DNA from: Pseudomonadota bacterium
GTDB lineage: Bacteria > Pseudomonadota > Gammaproteobacteria > Burkholderiales > Burkholderiaceae_D
Direction: 5' to 3'
DNA: 9,244 bases
Assembly: GCA_023392035.1 (NCBI GenBank)
Contig: JAEVZY010000106.1
Span: forward strand, 1 to 9,244
Part shown: piece by piece, positions 1 through 6,300 of the stretch
Layout: the number at the start of each line of letters is the position of its first letter
Position numbering within the stretch: position 1 is the stretch's first letter
Translations under genes and position numbers: made by a program
Notes under the pieces: model-generated
Told to the model about the DNA's origin: nothing
What the model saw: only the letters and a program-made list of their open reading frames with translations
The model's database searches: none

Positions 1-266
1 GTATTGCCCTGGGTATTGGCCGAGCTGATGGTGGACAGTCCCTCGATGGTGGAGAACTGCTTTTCCATCGGCGTCGCCACCGAGGCCGCCATGATTTCCG
101 GACTGGCGCCGGGCAAGAGCGCGGTCACCTGGATAACCGGCGAATTGTAGGTGGGCAGGGCCGCGATCGGCAGCTTGAAATAGGCGAACCCGCCCAGCAC
201 AACCACTGCCAGCGAAAGCAGGATGGTCATGATCGGACGGCGTATGCAGAGTTCGGAAAGGTTCAA
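1..266 (-). CDS. RND multidrug efflux pump, inner-membrane permease (N-terminal fragment)
   Basis: Seen: reading leftward from a TTG at 264-266 gives MNLSELCIRRPIMTILLS, a hydrophobic first membrane helix (about residues 12-30), then the conserved periplasmic block with LPGASPEIMAASVATPMEKQ and a stretch ending SSANTQGN, where the window cuts it off. Only about 88 of the roughly 1,030 residues usual for the family are present. Known: this N-terminus is characteristic of HAE1-type RND drug/proton antiporters (AcrB, MexF, MdtB/MdtC), which form a tripartite pump with a periplasmic adaptor and an outer-membrane channel. The start is chosen from the conserved MNLSELCIRRP beginning; there is no in-frame ATG nearby and the ribosome binding site is weak. 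It lies 71 bp behind the adaptor gene on the same strand, so the two are probably co-transcribed. Substrate cannot be told from this fragment. Confidence 0.9.
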   Translation of the reverse strand, partial: MNLSELCIRRPIMTILLSLAVVVLGGFAYFKLPIAALPTYNSPVIQVTALLPGASPEIMAASVATPMEKQFSTIEGLSTISSANTQGN

Positions 267-337
267 GGCGCAGCCCTGGCTGGAATGGTGGGATTCAGAC
301 TGAAAAACCGATCAGGCAAGCGATTCAGAGCCGCGTT

Positions 338-1492
338 TCACAGCCGCTTGGCGGGCGAACCCGCGCTGCCGGCGCTGCTTTCCGGCGCGCCTTGCGCCTC
401 GCGCACCTTGACGTTGGGCCGCAGGTTCTGCGCGCCTTCCACCACCACCTTGGTGCCGGGCGCTATGCTTTGGATGGCGGCCAGGCCTTCGTCAATCGAC
501 AGCACCTTGATCTTGTGCATCTTGACCGTGCTGTCGGGCTGGATCGCGTACACCACCTTGTCGGTCGGGCCGGTGACCACGGCTTGCGGCGGCACCACCA
601 CCACATCCTTCAAGGTGCGCGTGACCAGGCTGACGTTCACATAGGTGCCGGGCCACAGGCGCCGGTCGGCATTCTCGAAACGCGCTTTCATCTTGATGGT
701 GCCGGTCTGGGTATCGGCCGCGTTGTCGATGAAGTAGAGCTTGCCCATGACGGCGCCGCCGGGCAGAGTGACTTTCACCGGCGCTTCGCCGCCGGCATAG
801 CTGGCGCGGATGTTCTGCAATTCGTTTTCGGGCAGCGAGAAGGCAACCGCGATCGGCTCCACCTGGGCAATGGTCAGCATCGGCAAGCCGGTCGGTTGCG
901 CCAGGCTGCCGGCATGCACATTGATCAGACCGATGCGGCCGCTGATGCTGGCCACGATCTTGTTGTAGGAGAGGGTGGCGCTGCTGCCCTCGGCGGCGGC
1001 GATATCGGCTTTCAAGGTGCCGCGCAAGCCATCCACCCGGGCGCGCGCGGTATCGACCGCGGCTTGCGCCACAAATTTGCGCGCCAGCAGTTCCTCGTTG
1101 CGCTTCAGGTTGGCGATGGCCTCGGTCAGGTCGGCCTTGTCTTTCTCCACCTGGGCGCGGGCCCGTTCGGCATTGGCGCTGTCGACCCGGGTGTCGAGGG
1201 TGAACAGCAGTTGCCCGGCCTTTACGTCCTGGCCTTCGCGCACGTGCACTTCACGCACCACGTTTTGCGCTTGCGGGCGCACTTCCACGATATTGAAAGG
1301 CACCACATTGCCGTTGGTGCGCGCCACCACCGGGATGTCGCGCTTCTCGGCGATGCCGCTTCTCACGGCCACGCCGGCCCCGGCAGGTTTGGCGGGCGCC
1401 TGGGTTTTCTCGGTGCGCAGGGCATAGACGCTGCCGCCGGCAAGGACCAGCACAAGGGCTATCAGGACAAGCTTTTTTACAGATACGGACAT
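338..1492 (-). CDS. RND efflux periplasmic adaptor (membrane fusion protein, HlyD/MdtA-like)
   Basis: A 384-residue protein. Seen: a positively charged start followed by a hydrophobic segment (residues 7-24, no lipobox cysteine, so an uncleaved anchor or signal peptide); a lipoyl/barrel-sandwich half motif around 64-102 (VRPQAQNVVREVHVREGQDV then GQLLFTLD); an alpha-hairpin of about 103-170 rich in Ala, Arg and Glu; the second lipoyl half (IVASISGRIGLINVHAGS, 179-196); a beta-barrel region with PGTYVNVSL (281-289); and a membrane-proximal region with VVVPPQAV (298-305). Length and domain order are normal for the family. Role: links the RND permease to an outer-membrane channel. A much longer in-frame reading extends upstream through the regulator gene, but ATG at 1490-1492 directly precedes the signal segment. 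No good ribosome binding site is visible before it. It shares a divergent promoter region with the MarR gene, which probably controls it. Confidence 0.93.
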   Translation of the reverse strand: MSVSVKKLVLIALVLVLAGGSVYALRTEKTQAPAKPAGAGVAVRSGIAEKRDIPVVARTNGNVVPFNIVEVRPQAQNVVREVHVREGQDVKAGQLLFTLDTRVDSANAERARAQVEKDKADLTEAIANLKRNEELLARKFVAQAAVDTARARVDGLRGTLKADIAAAEGSSATLSYNKIVASISGRIGLINVHAGSLAQPTGLPMLTIAQVEPIAVAFSLPENELQNIRASYAGGEAPVKVTLPGGAVMGKLYFIDNAADTQTGTIKMKARFENADRRLWPGTYVNVSLVTRTLKDVVVVPPQAVVTGPTDKVVYAIQPDSTVKMHKIKVLSIDEGLAAIQSIAPGTKVVVEGAQNLRPNVKVREAQGAPESSAGSAGSPAKRL

Positions 1493-1564
1493 GTTGGAAA
1501 CGCAGGCCGACAATTCATTAGCTATACTAACGGTCACTGAGGATAGCACAGCGACGCCCCGGGA
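1493..1564. promoter_or_regulatory. Divergent promoter region between adaptor gene and MarR regulator
   Basis: This 72-bp region must hold the promoters for both the leftward efflux genes and the rightward regulator. It is AT-richer than its surroundings at 1511-1530. On the plus strand TATACT (1523-1528) resembles a sigma-70 -10 element and would give a leader of about 30 nt to the MarR start; no convincing -35 box stands at the correct spacing (TTGGAA at 1494-1499 is too far, 23 bp). On the minus strand I see no good -35/-10 pair. Function is inferred from gene orientation and the operator-like palindrome inside it. Confidence 0.6.
1518..1530. promoter_or_regulatory. SlyA/MarR-type operator-like palindrome
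   Basis: Seen: TTAGCTATACTAA, inverted repeat TTAG (1518-1521) and CTAA (1527-1530) separated by 5 bp. Known: the SlyA consensus is TTAGCAAGCTAA, with the same half-sites and a 4-bp spacer. It overlaps the -10-like TATACT, a position suited to repression of the MarR gene, and it lies 26 bp from the adaptor start, so one site could control both directions. The match is short and binding is inferred. Confidence 0.5.
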
Positions 1565-2041
1565 ATGACAGGCACTGCTCGGAAGAAAGTGATTGCGGAT
1601 TTTGACGCCTTGCCGCGCTCGCGGCAACGTGTGGCGCTCTTGATCGGAGAAGTGGCGCGCGAATGGCGATTCCAGATGAACCAGGCCTTGAAGCCGCTGG
1701 GATTGTCGCTCTCCACGCGCCAAGTGTTGGTGCAATTGCATCGCAATCCGCCGTCGCTGGCGCAAAGCGAGCTGGCGCGGCGGCTTGGTATAGAAGGCCC
1801 GACCCTGGTGCCGCTATTGGACCGGCTGGAGAAGAAGGGCTGGCTCCGGCGCGAGACCGATGCATCGGACAGCCGCCGGAAGCGGGTTTCGCTCACTGCC
1901 CGCGGCCAGGCGCAGATTCCGGCGCTGGAAGAGCTGACATTGCGATTACGGCAACGGATGATGCAGGGCATGCAACTGGAAGAAGTGGAACTGGCGGCAG
2001 AGCTGTTGCAGAAGATTCGCGACAACATCTTGCGTGACTGA
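1565..2041 (+). CDS. MarR/SlyA-family transcriptional regulator
   Basis: A 158-residue protein of usual MarR length. Seen: an N-terminal dimerisation helix, then a winged helix-turn-helix at about residues 48-115: helix LSTRQVLVQLHRNP, LAQSELARRLGIEGPTLVPL with the recognition helix around 78-92, and a wing containing ETDASDSRRKRVSLTARG, where the D-x-R pair is typical of the family. The C-terminal helices (118-155) complete the dimer interface. Role: ligand-responsive DNA-binding regulator, most likely of the divergent RND efflux genes and of itself, through the TTAG-N5-CTAA site upstream. The ATG at 1565 has a poor ribosome binding site; a GTG eight codons later (1589) is a less likely alternative. 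The last codons and stop are repeated immediately downstream by a 12-bp tandem duplication. The effector is unknown. Confidence 0.93.
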   Translation: MTGTARKKVIADFDALPRSRQRVALLIGEVAREWRFQMNQALKPLGLSLSTRQVLVQLHRNPPSLAQSELARRLGIEGPTLVPLLDRLEKKGWLRRETDASDSRRKRVSLTARGQAQIPALEELTLRLRQRMMQGMQLEEVELAAELLQKIRDNILRD

Positions 2042-2054
2042 ATGCGTGACTGAA
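2031..2054 (+). repeat. Perfect 12-bp tandem duplication
   Basis: TGCGTGACTGAA occurs at 2031-2042 and again at 2043-2054 without a gap. The first copy contains the last codons and the TGA stop of the MarR gene; the second ends at the AGGAGG of the following small gene. It looks like a slippage duplication, and it restores the same ending between the two genes. Confidence 0.95.
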
Positions 2055-2059
2055 GGAGG
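2054..2059 (+). promoter_or_regulatory. Consensus ribosome binding site of the small lipoprotein gene
   Basis: AGGAGG, a full match to the anti-Shine-Dalgarno complement, with 7 nt to the ATG at 2067. It is the strongest such site on the plus strand of this window and is the main argument that the short frame after it is translated. Confidence 0.8.
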
Positions 2060-2066
2060 ATTTGCC

Positions 2067-2171
2067 ATGAAGGTCTACCTCACCGCTGTCACGGCCGCGC
2101 TCCTGGCCGCAGCCGTACTGATTTCCGCCTGCATGATGAAGTCGGCTACCTTGCTGCATATGTTCAGTTGA
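2067..2171 (+). CDS. Small lipoprotein-like peptide (34 aa), function unknown
   Basis: Seen: a 34-residue frame beginning MKVYLTAVTAALLAA, with a lysine at position 2, a hydrophobic core (about residues 4-19) and a lipobox-like ISAC ending at Cys22. Cleavage before Cys22 would leave a 13-residue mature peptide, CMMKSATLLHMFS. Known: signal peptides ending in L/I-x-A-C are cut by signal peptidase II after lipidation; Met at +2 has no inner-membrane retention signal. A perfect AGGAGG stands 7 nt upstream. It begins 25 bp after the MarR stop on the same strand, so it is probably in the regulator's transcript. I do not recognise the family; it recalls entericidin-like tiny lipoproteins only in size and plan. 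It could also be a small membrane peptide or a leader without lipid. Confidence 0.6.
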   Translation: MKVYLTAVTAALLAAAVLISACMMKSATLLHMFS

Positions 2172-2176
2172 GGCGT

Positions 2177-2191
2177 CCGGCCGTCGGCCGG
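2177..2191 (+). repeat. GC-rich perfect palindrome after the small lipoprotein gene
   Basis: CCGGCCGTCGGCCGG can form a 6-bp all-GC stem with loop GTC, 5 nt behind the TGA of the small gene. No T run follows, so it is not a normal intrinsic terminator, though the position would suit RNA 3'-end protection or pausing. Confidence 0.4.
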
Positions 2192-2203
2192 CCTCCAGCG
2201 CGC

Positions 2204-2230
2204 TAAAGCTTTGGCCGCTCCTGCCGATAT
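2204..2230 (+). promoter_or_regulatory. Sigma-28 (FliA) flagellar-class promoter of the chemoreceptor gene
   Basis: Seen: TAAAGCTT (2204-2211), an 11-bp spacer, then GCCGATAT (2223-2230). Known: the sigma-28 consensus is TAAAGTTT-N11-GCCGATAA; each element here has one mismatch and the spacing is exact. It stands 36 bp before the ATG of the chemotaxis receptor, a typical FliA target. Transcription would start around 2237-2241, giving a leader of about 25-30 nt. This implies co-expression with late flagellar and chemotaxis genes and separates the receptor from the MarR transcript upstream. Confidence 0.85.
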
Positions 2231-2266
2231 CAGGTTCTCGCATCTGATTTTTGGTAGCAGCACCAC

Positions 2267-3853
2267 ATGTCATTCCTGAAAGACGCCCGCATCGGGACCC
2301 GGCTGGCCTTCGGCTTTTCCCTTGCCCTTCTGTTTTGCATCGCCTCCATTGTGGTCGGCCTGTACCAACTCAATCGCGTGGCGGACGCCACGCGCGAAAC
2401 CATGGCTTTGCCGCTCAAGAAAGAGCGCCTCACCGCCGACTGGTACCGCAATGTATTCGCCGGCATTCGCCGCACCACTGCCATCGCCAAAAGCAGCGAC
2501 GACTCGCTGGCAACTTTCTTCAAGGACGATGTCGTGGCCACCAACTCCGCCGACATCCAGAAAGCTTTTGAGAGTCTTTTGTCCAGCGACGCCGAGCGCG
2601 AGCTGTTCAAGCGCATCGGCGAGGCCCGCAACCAGTACCTCAAAACACGCGACGGCTCGATGAAGGAAAAGAAGGCCGGCAATGCGGCCGAGGCGCTGCG
2701 CATTCTTGAGCAGGAATACGTGCCGGCTGCGCGCAACTACGAAAAGGTGCTGCTGGAGCTGCTGTCCATGCAGCGCGCCGAAATCGATCGCAAGGCGGCC
2801 GAGATCGAACAGGCTTATCGGCATGGACGAGACCTGATGATTGCGCTGGGCGTATTGCTGGTACTGACTTGCGTGGGCAGCGCCTGGCTGATCTCGCGCG
2901 GCATTACGCGGCCGGTGGGCCGTGCCGCGGAGTTGGCACGCATCGTGGCCAGCGGCGACCTGACTGCCGACATCAGCGTGGAGTCCAAGGACGAAACCGG
3001 GCACCTGATGCAGTCGCTCAAAGACATGAACGACAGCCTCGCGCGCATGGTCGGCACGCTCGCCAACGGCACCCACGCCATTGTCAGGGCGGCTGGACAA
3101 ATCGCCAGCGGCAATCGCGATCTGTCGGCGCGCTCCGAGCAGCAGGCCAGTTCTCTGGAAGAGACCGCTTCGGCGATGGAAGAACTCACCTCCACCGTGC
3201 AGCAGAACGCGGCCAATGCGCGTCAAGCCAATGAACTGGCGATCTCGGCTTCAGCCATTGCCAAGCAGGGCGGCCAAGTGGTGGCCGAAGTGGTCACCAC
3301 CATGCGTGATATTCATTCCGCATCGGGCAAGATTTCCGACATCATCGCCGTGATCGACGGCATCGCCTTCCAGACCAACATCCTGGCGCTGAACGCGGCG
3401 GTGGAAGCTGCCCGTGCCGGCGAACAGGGCCGCGGCTTTGCCGTGGTGGCGATGGAAGTGCGCAACCTGGCCAAGCGCAGCGGCGAGGCGGCCAAGGAAA
3501 TCAAGACGCTGATCAACGATTCGGTCGACAAGGTCGGCGCCGGCACGCGCCTGGTGGACCAGGCCGGACTCACCATGCGCGAAGTGGTGGAGAGCATTCA
3601 CCGCGTGACCGGCCTGATGGGTGAGATCACCACCGCCAGCAATGAGCAGAGCGCCGGCATTGAGCAAGTGAGCCAAGCCATCGTGCAGATGGAGCAAGCC
3701 ACCCAGCAGAATGGCGCGCTGGTGGAGCAATCCGCCGCTGCCGCGCACGCCATGCGCGAGCAGGCCGATGCGCTGGCGGAAATCGTCGATCGCTACAAGA
3801 TTCGCCCGGGAGAAAACGCCGGCAGTCCTGGCGTCTCGCGCCTGGCGGCCTAG
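2267..3853 (+). CDS. Methyl-accepting chemotaxis protein (transmembrane chemoreceptor)
   Basis: A 528-residue receptor. Seen: TM1 at about residues 13-33, a helical periplasmic domain at 34-188 of the four-helix-bundle (Tar/Tsr-like) size, TM2 at about 189-209, HAMP at about 210-262, and a cytoplasmic signalling coiled coil from 263. The coil includes a methylation helix with EQQASSLEETASAMEELTST (291-310) and the conserved hairpin tip around 364-395 containing IDGIAFQTNILALNAAVEAA. The protein ends at RLAA with no NWETF-type tether for CheR/CheB. Odd: the highly conserved glycine after GFAVVA is Met396 here. Role: senses a periplasmic or binding-protein-delivered ligand and controls CheA/CheW. 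It is driven by a sigma-28 promoter. It is convergent with the pyridine-degradation operon, with overlapping stops, so a link in ligand is possible but only inferred. The ribosome binding site is weak. Confidence 0.96.
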   Translation: MSFLKDARIGTRLAFGFSLALLFCIASIVVGLYQLNRVADATRETMALPLKKERLTADWYRNVFAGIRRTTAIAKSSDDSLATFFKDDVVATNSADIQKAFESLLSSDAERELFKRIGEARNQYLKTRDGSMKEKKAGNAAEALRILEQEYVPAARNYEKVLLELLSMQRAEIDRKAAEIEQAYRHGRDLMIALGVLLVLTCVGSAWLISRGITRPVGRAAELARIVASGDLTADISVESKDETGHLMQSLKDMNDSLARMVGTLANGTHAIVRAAGQIASGNRDLSARSEQQASSLEETASAMEELTSTVQQNAANARQANELAISASAIAKQGGQVVAEVVTTMRDIHSASGKISDIIAVIDGIAFQTNILALNAAVEAARAGEQGRGFAVVAMEVRNLAKRSGEAAKEIKTLINDSVDKVGAGTRLVDQAGLTMREVVESIHRVTGLMGEITTASNEQSAGIEQVSQAIVQMEQATQQNGALVEQSAAAAHAMREQADALAEIVDRYKIRPGENAGSPGVSRLAA

Positions 3854-5253
3854 AGCAGCGCCAGCGTCAGCATCAACAAGGCCAGATAGCTGAGCGCGCA
3901 GGGCAGGTTCCAGGCCGCTACGCGCCAGGTGGAGACGCCGGCGTAGCTGCTGACCAGGCCCACGGTGCCGCCGAACGGGCCGCACATATAGGTGAGCAAG
4001 GCGCCGCCGGTGAGGGCAATCGCCAGGTGATGCGCCGGAATTCCCAGCAGTTCCGGCCGCAGGGATTCCGCCAGCACGGCAATCGCCACCAGCGGATGCA
4101 GGCCGGCCAGGGCTGCCGCCATCGCCACCAGCGGCAGGCTCAGCATGAAGCCGGTCGGTCCCAGCAGGTGATTGAAATCCAGCATGGCCTGGTTCACTTC
4201 ATGCACATAACCGGAAGTATTCAAGGCACTGGCGAAGAAGCCGCCGGCCAGGAAGATGCAGAACATTTCCGCCATGCGCGGCAGGCGCTGCGCCAGATCC
4301 GACAGCGCGGCCGCGGGGAAGCCGCGCCCGTGGCCGATGGCCATGGCCCAGGCCAGCGTGAAGGGGATCAGGGACAGCACGACTGAGGTCACCAGTCCCA
4401 GGTGCAAGAGCAGATCCAGCCCGACCGTGATCGCCACCAGCAACAGGATGACGGCGATAAATTGCAGCAGCTTGGCGCGTGCCTGGCGCAATGCCTGCGG
4501 CGCCGGCGCGGCGGCAGCCGGCAGGGCCAGATGCGCCTGGCGGTCGAGCAGGGCAAACACCAGCCAACCGGCCAAGAGCGACAGCACGGAGAGGGGCAGC
4601 ATCACGCCCACCACCGCAAACCAGCTCACCTTCAAGCCGGTAAGAATCGCCGCCAGCACGCCGGAAACCGGCGACCACAGCATGGCCAGCAAATGGCTGC
4701 AGGTGATGGAGACGGTGACGAAGCGCGCGCGTTCATTGGCCGGCAAGTCGGCCAGCACCGGCTTCAAGCTGGAAAACATGATGGGGATGGTGGCCATGGT
4801 CATGAAGGCGCCGCAGCCGTAGGCCAGCAGGCTGACCAGCCGATTCAGCGCGCCCATGCCGGACAGGCGCCCGGCCAGCAGGGTCGACATCGCATGGCCA
4901 TAGCCCCCCAGGCGCACCGGCAGCGCCAGCAGCGGCACCAAGCTGAACAGTGCCACCAGATGCGCCATCTGGCCAAAGGATTGCAGCCAAACCATGGGCG
5001 GCACCGCGGCCGCCCACAGCATGGTCCCGCCGCTTATCAGGAATGCCAGCGAAAGCACTGCCGCCATGCCGGACAAGGCCGGCAGCGACACCGCCAGCGC
5101 GGCGATGGTGGCCAGCGACAGCGCGTGATTGGCCAGCGTCAGTCCCGACAATCGGGCCAGCAGCCAGCACAAAATGACCAGTGCATAACAGCCGGTGCGC
5201 AGCCTTGGCAGCACGGCCCGCGGCGCCTGCACGCTGGCCGCGGCCTGGCTCAC
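3850..5253 (-). CDS. Putative polytopic permease (about 12 TM, ion-transporter-superfamily-like), last gene of the pyridine operon
   Basis: A 467-residue, very hydrophobic protein. Seen: about 10-12 membrane helices in two halves joined by an Ala/Pro/Gln-rich cytoplasmic-looking linker (about 237-262). Small-residue hairpin-like motifs occur in both halves: LWSPVSGVLAAILTG (192-206) and YMCGPFGGTVGLVSSYAG (422-439), plus AGLHPLVAIAVLAE (383-396). Two-half organisation with such Gly/Pro/Ser loops recalls the ion transporter superfamily (citrate, C4-dicarboxylate and related carriers). I cannot name the family. The GTG start at 5251-5253 overlaps the TGA of the dioxygenase gene in a GTGA, matching other junctions of this operon; a longer reading to an ATG at 5319 would overlap by 70 bp. 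By context it may import the pyridine substrate or move a dicarboxylate product such as maleate. Its stop overlaps the chemoreceptor stop. Confidence 0.7.
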   Translation of the reverse strand: MSQAAASVQAPRAVLPRLRTGCYALVILCWLLARLSGLTLANHALSLATIAALAVSLPALSGMAAVLSLAFLISGGTMLWAAAVPPMVWLQSFGQMAHLVALFSLVPLLALPVRLGGYGHAMSTLLAGRLSGMGALNRLVSLLAYGCGAFMTMATIPIMFSSLKPVLADLPANERARFVTVSITCSHLLAMLWSPVSGVLAAILTGLKVSWFAVVGVMLPLSVLSLLAGWLVFALLDRQAHLALPAAAAPAPQALRQARAKLLQFIAVILLLVAITVGLDLLLHLGLVTSVVLSLIPFTLAWAMAIGHGRGFPAAALSDLAQRLPRMAEMFCIFLAGGFFASALNTSGYVHEVNQAMLDFNHLLGPTGFMLSLPLVAMAAALAGLHPLVAIAVLAESLRPELLGIPAHHLAIALTGGALLTYMCGPFGGTVGLVSSYAGVSTWRVAAWNLPCALSYLALLMLTLALL

Positions 5254-6287
5254 AAGGCGCCCGGCATGGTGACCCGGCCTTCCTCCACCATGCTGACGCC
5301 ATCGACTTCGACGCTGCAATCCATCATGGGAATGTCCAGGTGGCAGGGTGTGTGGCGGCTGCCACCGCCTTCCGCGTTGGGGCCGGTGGAAAACATGAAA
5401 TTGCCCCAGAAGGAGCGCGCATCCATGCCATTGGTCTGGCGTTTGTCATACATGCCCAGCGCCGTCCAGTGCGCGCGCGGATGCAGGCCCCAGCCCAGGT
5501 GCGAGACGGCATAGCCTTCCGGGTCCTTGAAGCTTTCCATGTAGTCGCGCAGATAGCGTGCATCGAGGCCGCCGGCAATGTCACGGATGCTGCCGTCGCG
5601 GATGGTGAGCGTGATCGGCGTCTGCACATAGGTCTTGAAGGGCAGGATGGTGTCGCCCGGCGCCAGCACGATGGTGCCCTGGGCCGACAATTCATCCGGC
5701 CACATGCCGACGAAAGCGCTCGGGCAATGGTCCCAGCGGCCCGGCTCGTCGGCAAAGCCGTATTGCACCAGCAGCTTGTACTGGCCCAGGCGCACCGTCA
5801 TGTCGCTGCCGGCTTTGGAATGCACCCGCATCGTCTTGGCCTTGGAGAGGATGGCGGCGCCGGCCAGCACCCGTTCGCGTTCGGCGGGGGTGGACATCAG
5901 GCGCATGAAGACTTCCGGCGGCTCCTTGACCAGGATGATGCGGGCGCCGGCCGCAAGAATCTCTTCCTGTTCCGAGCCGCGGTACATGCCCATCAAGTCG
6001 ATCACCAACTGGCTGCGCTTCATCGCTTCCATCGCCGGCAGATTGCCGGTGAGCGCGGTCGGCGCGTAATAGGCGGTGCTCTCGCCGGCCATGCGGGTGA
6101 TCGGGGCTTCGCCCAATTGCAGGCTCATGCCGCGCGCGCCCAGTTGCGTGATCGCCAGCCTTGCGCAGGCAACGTGATCCGGATGCGATTCCTCGCCCAG
6201 CAGCAGGACCACGTTTTCCTGCGGCGTCAGACGGCACAGGTTGAGCAGGGTTTTCCAGGATTCGAGCAATGCGTTGCTGATCGCCAT
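5250..6287 (-). CDS. nicX: 2,5-dihydroxypyridine 5,6-dioxygenase (NicX-like, M29-peptidase-related fold)
   Basis: A 345-residue protein, close to the 350 of Pseudomonas putida NicX as I recall it. Role: Fe(II) enzyme that opens 2,5-dihydroxypyridine with O2 to N-formylmaleamate, in the cytoplasm. Seen: long stretches shared with NicX, including TALTGNLPA (77-85), EPPEV (122-126), SKAGSD (157-162), YGFADEPGRWDH (176-187), ILPFK (214-218), YLRDYM (245-250), HLGWGLHPRAHWTA (263-276), MDARSF.GN.(L/M)FSTGPN (288-304) and TPCHLDIP (313-320). The three iron ligands of NicX (His265, His318, Asp320 there) correspond to His263, His316 and Asp318 here. Automated annotation often calls this family leucyl aminopeptidase because of its M29 relation. 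Ribosome binding site AGGAG (plus-strand 6296-6300) is well placed. Its neighbours supply the flanking steps of the pathway. PicD and HpaX of picolinate and 5-hydroxypicolinate pathways do the same reaction, so the symbol marks function, not the growth substrate. Confidence 0.92.
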   Translation of the reverse strand: MAISNALLESWKTLLNLCRLTPQENVVLLLGEESHPDHVACARLAITQLGARGMSLQLGEAPITRMAGESTAYYAPTALTGNLPAMEAMKRSQLVIDLMGMYRGSEQEEILAAGARIILVKEPPEVFMRLMSTPAERERVLAGAAILSKAKTMRVHSKAGSDMTVRLGQYKLLVQYGFADEPGRWDHCPSAFVGMWPDELSAQGTIVLAPGDTILPFKTYVQTPITLTIRDGSIRDIAGGLDARYLRDYMESFKDPEGYAVSHLGWGLHPRAHWTALGMYDKRQTNGMDARSFWGNFMFSTGPNAEGGGSRHTPCHLDIPMMDCSVEVDGVSMVEEGRVTMPGAL

Positions 6288-6294
6288 TTTGGCT

Positions 6295-6300
6295 TCTCCT
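6295..6300 (-). promoter_or_regulatory. Ribosome binding site of the dioxygenase gene
   Basis: Minus-strand AGGAGA, about 7-8 nt before the ATG at 6287, in a 12-bp gap behind the alpha/beta hydrolase gene. It is the only operon junction here without an overlap or possible overlap and the one with the cleanest Shine-Dalgarno, suggesting independent and strong initiation for the ring-opening enzyme. Confidence 0.7.

Noticed and set aside
292..329. Direct repeat GATTCAGA at 292-299 and 322-329 between pump and adaptor genes
   Set aside because: Eight bases twice in a short spacer is weak, and no promoter, operator or hairpin structure goes with it.
392..1540. Long plus-strand open frame opposite the adaptor gene
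   Set aside because: Its composition is the His/Gly/Asp-rich pattern seen when a GC-rich gene is read on the other strand; no domain is recognisable and the adaptor is clear.
1493..1765. N-terminal extension of the adaptor frame to 475 residues
   Set aside because: The extension runs antisense through the MarR gene and places the hydrophobic signal segment in mid-protein. ATG at 1490-1492 sits directly before that segment.
2177..2191. Intrinsic terminator at the GC palindrome
   Set aside because: The stem is only 6 bp and no T run follows, so it is kept only as a palindrome.
5254..5319. Upstream ATG start for the permease
   Set aside because: It would overlap the dioxygenase gene by 70 bp and add an Arg/His/Gly-rich tail; the GTG in the GTGA overlap fits the operon pattern.
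5250..6287. Aminopeptidase function for the M29-like protein
   Set aside because: The closer likeness is to NicX over most of its length with the three iron ligands in place, and the neighbours fit pyridine degradation.
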